The notes under the pieces were generated by a model. That model did not search any database, was not told where the DNA came from, and saw nothing but the letters and a program-made list of their open reading frames with translations. Position numbers and translations under genes: made by a program. A stretch of DNA of 64,000 nt from Bremia lactucae (taxonomy: Eukaryota; Oomycota; Peronosporomycetes; Peronosporales; Peronosporaceae), in assembly GCF_004359215.1 (NCBI RefSeq), contig NC_090613.1, positions 5,947,851 to 6,011,850 of the forward strand, read 5' to 3'. Below are positions 53,540 through 62,739 of this stretch, in pieces. Numbering within the stretch: position 1 is the stretch's first letter; the number at the start of each line of letters is the position of its first letter.

Positions 53540-53757
53540 TAAACGCTTAATATCAAAAGGGAATTGCACTTTATTTCTAAAAGCTTACCCTAGCTAATTT
53601 AAAAATAGATTTGGGCCACCAGTTTTATATCTGGCGGCGACCACATTTGTAACCCATAATTAATAGGATTTAAATAATTAACTATTTTAGAATTGGATAA
53701 AATGGGATTTTACCCATAATGTAAATGTACACGATAACTTATGTGTACCCCATAACA
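53540..53757 (-). repeat. LTR-B, first half (start of the 5' LTR of element B)
   Basis: On minus begins TGTTATGGGGTACACAT and matches the solo LTR-B down to GATATTAAGCGTTTAA, where homology stops. Immediately followed on plus by TTTTT, the target duplication. Confidence 0.85.
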
Positions 53758-54588
53758 TTTTTCAATATGCATTTACTGGGGATATTGCGCTTCTTAATGA
53801 CCGAATTTCGGGATTGAAAGCGACTTGAAACAAATGCACGATCGCGCAACAGTCAAGGGTACACTTTGTGGGATCTAAACGCTGGACCGCAGACGGGTCC
53901 GATAGGTGCAGAATTTTAGTTTTTCGAAATATATCAATGCAAGCTTAATAAACACGCGTTACCAATAATAATTCTGGCTTCTGGGAGCATGGGTCTTGAC
54001 GAGCCGTACAGTAAGAGCAACATGCCTACTCGTCATTCACTTCATTTTAAAGTCTTACCCTCTGATGTATATTCGGAATTGATCAAAACGTGTCTTTTCG
54101 CGGCGCGGGTTTACGGCTGTAAGAGACGTCACAAGCTTCTGGGGTCATTTTTGAACAAATGTAACCTGTTGCACCACGTCTCATATTATAGTTAGCAAAG
54201 TCGAGTCCAACTTGTACAAGAACGAGGTAGCGCAAAGTTGTAGAAGTAGTATAAAGCGATGACAGCGATTCTACAATACGGACGTCTTAGTTTAAGGTGT
54301 AGACTTCAATCATACATCTCCATTCTGCGCTGTTATAGAATATGAGCCCTAAAATAACCCGAAATGTTGCACGACTAAACTACGTCATCTGGAAATTTAA
54401 ATGCCGTCAGGGCAATAGCGGAGAAAAGGCTGCGAATTCACGTCACTGCCATGAAGCCAGAGATTACAGCGCTGTACAAGACGCAAAAATGGAGTGCCGG
54501 CGACGTGACGGCGTTGGCGTTTGTAGTCCAGATGTTGAGAACGACCTATCAATCGATGATACGGGAGTTGGAGACTGCTTATGAGGCA
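53758..54588 (+). other. Unassigned sequence; possible gene 5' end cut by an LTR
   Basis: Two frames deserve mention. One at 53989-54195 (68 aa, start MGLDEPYSKSN) is unrecognised. The other starts at ATG 54451, reads MKPEITALYKTQKWSAGDVT and AFVVQMLRTTYQSMIRELET, a plausible helical protein start, and runs into the LTR-A end at 54589. It could be the first exon of a host gene broken by insertion, or transposon debris. Confidence 0.35.
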
Positions 54589-54790
54589 TGTAGGCGGGCA
54601 TGTCTAAATGCGGCCACGCTCTACTTAGATACACACCCTAGCACAGCAAGGAAGTGGCCAGACCGTCTTCTCTTGCGTGCAGTGAGGTAATTGAGGTGGG
54701 CGCCTTAGCGACCTCAGCCAACGCATTTAGTACTCTAGCAAAAGTGTCATCACGGGAGCGGTAATTATGCTCCTCGTGGTGTTGAAACAA
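54589..54790 (-). repeat. LTR-A copy 6, 3' part only
   Basis: On plus begins TGTAGGCGGGCATG and includes TTGCGTGCAGTGAGG and GTGTCATCACGGGAGCGG, the reverse of the terminal 200 bp of LTR-A. Truncated at about 54790. Confidence 0.75.
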
Positions 54791-54879
54791 CAGGATGCTC
54801 AACAGAGGGAACTGTTCAATCAGCAGCATTTACATGCTGCTAATAGGCCGACGCTTCCGCGTCGACCCGAAGCACAAAA

Positions 54880-56800
54880 TGGAAATCTCTAATTAGAAGG
54901 CAGTTGAAGGCGACTTCTTTTTGAGTTGGTTCGTTGAATTAGACGATACTATAGAAGCTCGTCGTATTAGTAATGATGCGACGAAAGTGAAGTTTGGTAT
55001 GTCCATCTTAGCCGGACTTGCCAAATCTTGGGCCTTGGGGGTGAAGCTTCACGACCATTAGTCTTTGGGTCGTAAGAGGTCTAATACCCGGCTCAGACAA
55101 GTACTTGAGCCGCCATGTGTCGAATACAGGGCTCGTGCCGAGCTCCTAGATTGAAGCAGGGCAAGCGTGATCTACACGCTAATGCCCAACATTCACGATG
55201 TATGGTCAGTCGTATCGTTTCACATCAATTGATTAACAAACACAAGTGGTTGTGTTTATTAAAGTTCTTGCAGACGGACGTGTTAAGACCCACCTGTTCG
55301 GCTAGAATTGAATTAGCATGACCAACGATCTTTACAGCGGAACAGGAGGACTTGAGCCTTATACAGGCTTTGTCCACTCTAGTGTTTTTGTCCACCGAGA
55401 CGACAAGAAAACGGAGGTTCAGAACCCATGGATCTCTCGTATGTAGAGAGCGAGAAACCTCGCTATTTAAGTTACAAACGATTACAGAAATGCAACCGCT
55501 GTAAGAAATTGGCCGCTACGCCTAAAAGTGTGGTGCCCAACGGCCAGTGCCTACAAACACTAAGCGAAAAGGCCGACCTCTGGCTAGGAATAGCAGAGAA
55601 ACGCGGAATCGATGCTGTTGCGAATCGCAACGGCGGGGCGGACTTTCAAAAAAACGGTCGGGGTCAGTATGTGCGAAACACCCAACGGGCAGCGGCGAAG
55701 TTCAACCACTCGAAATGTTGAGTGGTATGAAACAAGGATACTTGATCAAACAGCAACATCCAAGAAAATTTGAAAGCCTGTCTATAAAAGACAGAGCAAA
55801 AGTCCCAGATCGACTGGAGAGTAGCTCGTAGAACATCTCGCTGTGGTAGCGCAACCACAGCTTGAGGCAGTTAGGGAGGGTAAGGATAAAGGCACTCGAC
55901 ATGAAATCGACCTAATCCCATAATCGAAATACTGTGTCATGTAGCAATGGCCATTGCCTCGTGAACAAATAATAGCAAATCACAAATTCTTTGCTTAACG
56001 CTTAGCAGCGGGCAATGTGAAGGAGTCAACTTCCTTACATAAATCCTCGACCATCTGGGTGCGTGAAGCAAGAGGAGGATGGCGGATCGTGCATGCATTA
56101 AATAAATTGAGCGCTGCAACGGTACCGGCTCAAACGCCGATATTACGAAAAGACGTCACCATTGACGTTTTATCAAAGAGTACTATCTTTTCGTCGATGG
56201 CTCTGATGGATAGATTCTATCAGATCCTTATCTGTGAACAGGATATCTTGTTCACAGTAGTAAGCACCCCAAGCGGTATGCTATGGGGGTTGCTAGTCAT
56301 GCCACAGGGACTTAGTAGTACCGCTACGACATTCAACTGATGTGTACCAATCTGTAATGATCGGTGTGGAATTTTAAATCGAATTATTTAGATGATGTCT
56401 TCGTTCATAGCAAAGCCATGAACGGAAAGTCGGACGTTGAAGTACATCGTTCCCCACGTCCGAAAGGTTCTTACACTTAAGTGTAAGCACAAGTTGTATG
56501 CAAATCTCAAGAAGTGTGTATTCGCTGCAAGCGAAATATCACTTCTTGCGTGCATCGTGGGTAAATACGGTGTGCGCCCGGATCCGGAAAAGATCAAGGC
56601 GATAGCCGATTGGCCTATGCCAGTCGATGTCAAGGGACTTAGAAAGTTCCTCGGGTTAGCGGCGTACCTGCACAAGTACTCGCGCAATTATGCCGAAATG
56701 ACAGTACATTGTTTTTAGAAAAATGTGAAGTGGTCATGGAACACTTACTGTCAGCGTTCCTTTAAAGTTATAAAGCAGAGCTCGATACAATCACCAATCT
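54880..56800 (+). pseudogene. Gypsy gag-pol fragment E (gag, zinc knuckle, RT)
   Basis: Gag-like VELDDTIEARRISNDATKVK then FGMSILAGLAKSWALGVKLH (near 54935-55060), and EYRARAELLRLKQGKRDLHA-type sequence near 55125. A decayed zinc knuckle CNRCKKL lies near 55493. RT: WRIVHALNKLSAATVPAQTP near 56080, FYQILICEQDI near 56215, LLVMPQGLSS near 56293, and a connection region GKYGVRPDPEKIKAIADWPM, then FLGLAAYLHKYSRNYAE up to 56700. The RT is closest to that of element D. The adjacent LTR-A is in the wrong orientation for it, so this is a composite. Stops and frameshifts throughout. Confidence 0.75.
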
Positions 56801-56828
56801 TGGCGATTGCGGACCAAGATACCAAACA

Positions 56829-56868
56829 ATCTTCCTATGACTAAGGAGCAAGGTAGCTTCGCTACAAC
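56829..56868 (+). repeat. LTR-B terminal 40 bp
   Basis: AATCTTCCTATGACTAAGG then AGCAAGGTAGCTTCGCTACA matches the last 40 bases of LTR-B (31477-31516) closely. Nothing more of the LTR is present. Confidence 0.6.
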
Positions 56869-57271
56869 TACTGTATAGCCCCCCCTTATAGCCGATAAGA
56901 ACGTATAAAATATAAATGCATCCTGTCGTCCAAGCATTCATTTTCTTAACCTGTTACCACCTTCAATGTAAGGGGGCACCTTTCACTCGGTGCGGACGCA
57001 CCGTATAGAACGGTTGGAAGACCGTTCGAAACGTGCGTACTCAATGTTGGACAAAGGAACGAAAATATCACGCTATTCGTGATGAGCTGTCGTCAGCTCA
57101 TCGCGGTTGCGAGGATCTTCGGACCCGACATGAGAATATCCAGATTCAGCATGAGAATCTTCATATTCAGCATGAGAATCACCAGATTCACCATGAGAAT
57201 CTGGTTCGTGACCACAAGAATCTTCTAGGGATATTTGAAAAGGGTGGTCAGATCCGTCATCGTTATAAACC
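56869..57271 (+). other. Repeat junk with a 21-bp tandem (heptad) repeat
   Basis: An LTR-D-like start (TGTAAGGGGGCACCTTTCAC) lies near 56968. From about 57127 to 57215 a 21-bp unit, CATGAGAATCxxCAxATTCAG, repeats about four times. In the plus frame it encodes HENxxIQ heptads, which would form a coiled coil. The frame runs 57033-57329 and enters the truncated LTR-A. Confidence 0.55.
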
Positions 57272-57414
57272 ACATCAAGGGTTGGTCACATACGTGAACC
57301 ACACCAGAGTGCTAGGTCTAATTACTTAAATTTAGTAAGTTGACCATCTTCTTAAGTACACGAAGTGTACTAAACGGATGCTGTGTAACATTAGGGCTAC
57401 TTTAGCCCGTTACA
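57272..57414 (-). repeat. LTR-A copy 5, truncated 3' LTR of element F
   Basis: Only the first approximately 143 bp of the LTR remain (TGTAACGGGCTAAAG on minus from 57414). On minus, the polypurine tract GGGGGAGGATGG directly precedes it. Confidence 0.8.
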
Positions 57415-57547
57415 CCATCCTCCCCCTTTAAGAACGAATTTACATTTTAAATTCGTCAAAGAGGTGCGGGGAGCTGCGAGCAGCTTCACGCGCCGCTAGT
57501 TCACTCAGCCACTCTAGCAACTTGTGTTTCCATACGTGGCGCCAAGA

Positions 57548-58867
57548 ATGCCACCTAAAATGGGGCCACGTTGGTAGGTCGTCTGCGAAGACGCCCACCA
57601 AACCTCGCACTAAGCGCACGCGCCGCTGTAACTCGCCGGCCGCGTTCGATGCCTTAGTCGAAATGCCGACAGCTACTGCTGCTGTCACGTTAACGGGGCT
57701 AAAGGATGCATCCCACTTTAATAGTGAGGATGCTTATCCGTCGCTCATTGTCGACTACACTGAGTCGACACCATTGCCGTCACCTCATAGTAGTTATACG
57801 AACAACGAGCTCATGAGGAAGGATGATGGCGCATTATTGCCCATCCAAACTTCTCTCATGGCTTACAACATGGAGACAGCAACATTTACGAATGCTGTCT
57901 CGTCATCTGCGCTGGATAGCGCAGCGACAGGTAATGAGTATACTGCCCATAAAAGCGCTGCCGCTTCTTCGATGGCTATAACCACAACACCTTATGCTCA
58001 GACCATAATCCATAATGGTTCTGACATAAAGGATTCGGAGCCTAGAGCTCCGCCGACGACACGTGAACGTGAACGTGCTCAGCCGGTGTCACAAGCCAGT
58101 CGTTTTGGAAGAAGCTATGTGACGGGTGGCATATCACCGATGCCCCCTCCATCTAAATGACCCCGTTAATCGGACCAAGAGCGTCGCTTCTAGAGCGCGC
58201 TCTTGTAGACGCACATAATTATGATGGCGTCTTTAAATCATGGAGGGCTCAGGGAAAATCGCTTGGGCGTATTTTACCGATCCCGGTCGTGTTGCGTTCA
58301 GATGAAACGTCCGACCAATACGAGGCGGAATTCCTGCGCCGCATTCATCCGCATTCGGATGTGATGTAACAGCGCTCGCAGCGAATTAATTTCGCCCGCT
58401 TGCGTGTGAAAGAAATCATGGGCAGTACTGTACCCCCTGTTTCTTCTCACAACGCTACTTTCGCTAGTCCATCTGAGACAAGCGAAGAGGCTGGTGCTCC
58501 TTATCATAGGCAGCCACCAAGCCGGGCACATCAATACGTAGGGTATCGATCGGTTCCCAAGAGTCAAACCTCTTCGGGTAACCTTTTCATTGGACGAGGA
58601 TCTGATACCCTTGTCTCACGGAGTGGCGGCCAAGCAACCTTTCAACACGGAAGCGTTGGTTCCCACCCGCATCCATTAGTGCAGGCGGCTCCCGATAGAA
58701 GTGGCGATCTCGCCAACCTACTCGCGGCTGCCTTACCTTCGTCCGTTCAGTCACACCCGTTAAACGCTGTTGAACGACGTATTGTGGATCTCGAAGGTCA
58801 AAATTCGCGACTGACCTCATATATTTTGATGTCCGAGCGAAGGCTTGTCGGAATTACGAGCGCCTGA
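57548..58867 (+). pseudogene. Element F antisense ORF (aORF-A, second long copy)
   Basis: ATG at 57548 lies 134 bp from the LTR. One extra base after codon 4 shifts it into the frame that stays open to 58160 (SSAKTPTKPRTKRTRRCNSP ... GGISPMPPPSK). A second piece (58157-58369: RASLLERALVDAHNYDGVFK ... AEFLRRIHPHSDVM) and a third (58400-58867: VKEIMGSTVPPVSSHNATFA ... LNAVERRIVDLEGQNSRLTS) follow. The stops that separate them are shared with the copy in element A. Similarity to element A's copy is high over the whole length. The C-terminal piece is antisense to the pol chromodomain (58490-58640). Helical C-terminus, basic N-terminus, Ser/Thr-rich middle; family unknown. Confidence 0.6.
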
Positions 58868-60069
58868 AGACTCGTTGGACCTCTTCGAGAGGATAACGCT
58901 GAGGGATAAGCGTCACTCGCTTGATGTTCCTCTCTCCCCAAGTCCCTTTGTGGTGGGAAGAGTTATTCGGCTAATAGTTTTCCGCCTTCACCGTTCTCCT
59001 CTCCCAAACGACTCTCGACTCACATTCGGCGTCACCATCGGTCTCCATCGATGGATGGGGGTATGTGACCTCATTTCGGTCTACATACCGTTTTAGACGA
59101 CCCACGTAAAATACAAGGTGCGTCTTTGTATACGGGGGAAGGGTGAGCCTATAATTTAGGTCTTCAACCTCTTCTACCAATGTAAAGGGCTTTATGAAAA
59201 GCGGCTCTAACTTCGTAGCTTCGTAGTACCTCCAGGTAGTACAGAAATTGCATTATTAGGTACTTAATAGTACTTACTAGTACATTTCACCCACTTGAAA
59301 GCGTTCATTATTTTTGCGGCCATTTCATTCCGCATATTCTTTTTGCTTGTCCTGTGCGCTTGCCATTGCGTCACGGACTTTACGTGTGATGGCTAATCGC
59401 TCATCCACAAAACGTTGAGCCTCGCTCACGCTTTTAGCACTAAACTCGCCTATGATTCCGCCCAGAGGTCGATCATAAGGCGTAGTTTTATTGACCACTG
59501 CTAAACTGGCAGGGTTACTAGGGCAAGTTTCTATCTTTGAGATAATACCCTCTTGGGATATCGTCATATTGACGAAACTATGTCCCTCTTTCGCAATGAG
59601 CATAGTGGGGAGCCCTCCCCCACAAAGACTCAGGCTGCGCACAAACGAGACTGACGTCCGAGGATGGCGCAATCCGTTAATTTTAAACGGCGTCTCAACC
59701 GTACTGGCGTGGACACTGTTATTTATAGCGAACCCCACAAAAGGAAATTGCTTGCTCCACTTTTTGGGAGTTGCTATAGTGCGTAAGACATCCGCCAGGA
59801 CCCGATCGGCTCGTTCTGTTCGGCCATTGGTCTGGAGATGATCTGCGGTCGACATGTGAAGCTTGCTACCTAACAGCTCGAACACAACTCGCCAAAAATA
59901 CCATACGTAAAACGTAGATCCCGGTCCGATACTATGGACTCGGGTATCCCGTGAAGTCGGTAAACATGATCCGGGAACAAGAGAGCTGCCACCTTGCCTG
60001 TGATCGATGCCTTACATGGTGCTAAATGCACCATCTTGCTCAGTCTGTCTACAAAGACGACTAGCCCTG
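58490..60069 (-). pseudogene. Element F integrase and chromodomain
   Basis: From the gap leftwards on minus: GLVVFVDRLSKMVHLAPCK, DRDLRFTYGI, then FELLGSKLHMSTADHLQTNG, a RVLADVLRTIATPKKW stretch and FAINNSVHASTVETPFKING (to 59325). The post-core segment LNYRLTLPPYTKTHLVFYVG is near 59165, and the chromodomain YQILVQ, stop, KGYPKRFDSWEP is near 58600-58555. It is parallel to element A at 27124-28503. Confidence 0.85.
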
Positions 60070-60871
60070 NNNNNNNNNNNNNNNNNNNNNNNNNNNNNNN
60101 NNNNNNNNNNNNNNNNNNNNNNNNNNNNNNNNNNNNNNNNNNNNNNNNNNNNNNNNNNNNNNNNNNNNNNNNNNNNNNNNNNNNNNNNNNNNNNNNNNNN
60201 NNNNNNNNNNNNNNNNNNNNNNNNNNNNNNNNNNNNNNNNNNNNNNNNNNNNNNNNNNNNNNNNNNNNNNNNNNNNNNNNNNNNNNNNNNNNNNNNNNNN
60301 NNNNNNNNNNNNNNNNNNNNNNNNNNNNNNNNNNNNNNNNNNNNNNNNNNNNNNNNNNNNNNNNNNNNNNNNNNNNNNNNNNNNNNNNNNNNNNNNNNNN
60401 NNNNNNNNNNNNNNNNNNNNNNNNNNNNNNNNNNNNNNNNNNNNNNNNNNNNNNNNNNNNNNNNNNNNNNNNNNNNNNNNNNNNNNNNNNNNNNNNNNNN
60501 NNNNNNNNNNNNNNNNNNNNNNNNNNNNNNNNNNNNNNNNNNNNNNNNNNNNNNNNNNNNNNNNNNNNNNNNNNNNNNNNNNNNNNNNNNNNNNNNNNNN
60601 NNNNNNNNNNNNNNNNNNNNNNNNNNNNNNNNNNNNNNNNNNNNNNNNNNNNNNNNNNNNNNNNNNNNNNNNNNNNNNNNNNNNNNNNNNNNNNNNNNNN
60701 NNNNNNNNNNNNNNNNNNNNNNNNNNNNNNNNNNNNNNNNNNNNNNNNNNNNNNNNNNNNNNNNNNNNNNNNNNNNNNNNNNNNNNNNNNNNNNNNNNNN
60801 NNNNNNNNNNNNNNNNNNNNNNNNNNNNNNNNNNNNNNNNNNNNNNNNNNNNNNNNNNNNNNNNNNNNNNN
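60070..60871. other. Assembly gap
   Basis: 802 N inside element F, between RNase H and integrase. Confidence 0.99.
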
Positions 60872-61383
60872 TGTGCTTTCGCACTAGACACACTTTCCTG
60901 GTGTCTAACCTCGAAGTCTGGTCTGCGCGATAAAGCGTCAGCCAAGACATTCGACTTACCCGGCTTATATTCAACTTTGAAATTAAATTCAGAGAAGAAT
61001 GTGAGCCATCTTGCCATTCTAGGCGAGAGGTGCGGTGAGTTTATTGCGGTCCGCAGTGATGCGTGATCCGTATAAACCACAAATGGTTCGGTGCCCAATA
61101 GGTGCACACGAAACTTGACAAGAGCATACTTTATTGAAAGTAGTTCTTTGTCATGCACAGGGTAATTCAGTTCCGCGGCTTTTAAAAGCCGGGACTGATA
61201 AGAAATGACACGGTCAACGCCATCGTCATCTTTCTGCGCGAGCGCGCTGCCGATTGCAAAATTACTTGCATTGCAGACGACGCTAAAGGACTTATCCGCG
61301 TCTGGCAATCCCAAGAACGGTGCCTCTACAAGAGATTGATTAACTGATTTGAAAGCATCATCTTGTTTTTTAATCAAATTCAT
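60872..61383 (-). pseudogene. Element F RNase H
   Basis: The minus frame reads KSVNQSLVEAPFLGLPDADK, FSVVCNASNFAIGSALAQKD, LNYPVHDKELLSIKYALVKF, VYTDHASLRTAINSPHLSPR and KPGKSNVLADALSRRPDFEV. This is an undamaged-looking gypsy RNase H of about 165 residues that runs into the gap. The usual first catalytic Asp position reads Asn (CNAS for CDAS). Confidence 0.85.
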
Positions 61384-62055
61384 TCTGCATCCTTTTCAAG
61401 GAGGTCAGATAATGGTATATTTGCTCAGCATAATTCTTGCTATATTTATGCAAGTAATTAGCGAGCCCTAGGAATTGACGCAAATCCTTCAAATGCTGTG
61501 GAATTGGCCATTTCTTTACCGATTTTACCTTGTCTGGGTCTGCTCGTACACCATGTGTACCTCTACTATAATTCTTGTGAAAATTGATGCCAGACTAATA
61601 TAATGAATTCTGCATTTTTTTTTGCAGGCAATTTGATATAGAAGCTGTTGGTCATGCTAATTACTTCGGATCCTGCAACCGACCTCCTCCTTGGAAGGAT
61701 TGATTTTTAACCATTAGGCCAACGGTGCCATAGGCGATGATTTGAACAACGGTCTTTGTGATGCGTGGTCTGGATTAAAATTCGACATGACTCAATTTTA
61801 TTACTTAAATGCTGAAGCAATCAAACTGGTCGCCGACAGGTTACTGACAACAATCTTTAAGAAAAGAAATACGGACCACGCGTCATTACACATGGCCGTA
61901 AACAGCTTACATCTCTCGCAAAGAATGGCGAGGTGGCTATGGTCGCGTAGGCTCGGTGCTGACGTTTCACGTGAGCCACCACTCGGTTGATGTTGCTGGT
62001 GCGTTTTTTAAACCTTGGGGCATCACAAGCCTTTCCGAAAGCATACCGCTTGGGG
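61384..62055. other. Rearranged segment replacing the RT core of element F
   Basis: The palm and thumb of RT are missing here. Instead, near 61868-61945 a plus-strand frame reads TDHASLHMAVNSLHLSQRMA, an RNase H piece in the opposite orientation to the element. Other short pieces near 61440-61560 (minus) look like RT thumb. Confidence 0.55.
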
Positions 62056-62735
62056 TCATGGTGCTGTTTTGGTTACATCGGACTTTTTCATGAGTACCTG
62101 GTAGTAGCCATCCTTCAAATCCAACGCGGAAAAGATAGTTGACTTTTCCATGGAGCTCAACAAGACATCTTTCCGCGGGATTGGCGTTTGCGCCGGTATG
62201 GTCGCCGTGTTCAGCTTATTGTAAGCATGAACTACGCGCCATCCACTTGTGGCTTTACGCACACAAAAGGTTGGGCTGCAGTGAGGCGATTTGCTCTCAC
62301 GCATGTCCCGCCTTGGCTCGTTTGTCGAAGAACTCATCGATATAATCGACTTGTTTTTTCGCTAGCGGCCATTGCCTGGTCACACATCACACAATACTTG
62401 GTGGCAGGTTCGAGGTCTATTTCGTGCCCGATGCCCCTATCTGCTGGTAGGCGGCTCGGCACTTCTTCTGGGAACACATCACGATGTTTCCACAGAACCT
62501 CAAAGAACGGACTGTCTTTCAAGGCATCCCAGTCTTGAGCAGTGTACCGCTTCTTTTTGTCCGTTTCTAGGACGCTCTCGTCTATTGTGGACGACGAGCA
62601 ACAGTCCACCAAGTTCTCTTCTGGAACTGGTATTGCGTTGATCTTTCCTTCCTTTGATTCGGCAAGGAATAGATCCCACGACATCTCTGGGAGGTTTGCT
62701 ATCTCCTCGGCGGATTTAAGAACTTGCCGGAGCAC
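62056..62735 (-). pseudogene. Element F pre-RT linker and RT N-terminal part
   Basis: The minus frame 62735-62334 (RYTAQDWDALKDSPFFEVLW, FPEEVPSRLPADRGIGHEID) is the usual gypsy segment leading into RT. After a frameshift, RESKSPHCSPTFCVRKATSG, AYNKLNTATIPAQTPIPRKD and STIFSALDLKDGYYQVLM give the fingers/palm start with the first RT catalytic Asp (ALDLKDGYYQ). The YxDD motif is not present. Confidence 0.8.
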
Positions 62736-62739
62736 CTTA

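Larger units (their letters stand above)
46395..53757 (-). mobile_element. Element B: Ty3/gypsy LTR retrotransposon with an internal inversion
   Basis: Flanked on both sides by TTTTT (46390-46394 and 53758-53762), a 5-bp target duplication, which sets the ends. On minus: first half of the 5' LTR (53757-53540), then an inverted block (52121-53530) holding the second half of the LTR, the primer-binding site and gag, then protease, RT, RNase H and integrase (52090 to 48271), a convergent plus-strand ORF (47125-48225), and the 3' LTR (46965-46395). Re-inverting the block restores standard gypsy order. All frames carry stops. Confidence 0.85.

Noticed and set aside
59994..61383. Frames of 297-440 aa spanning the second gap
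   Set aside because: Open only because of N. The minus RNase H part (60872-61383) and the integrase part are kept as separate features.
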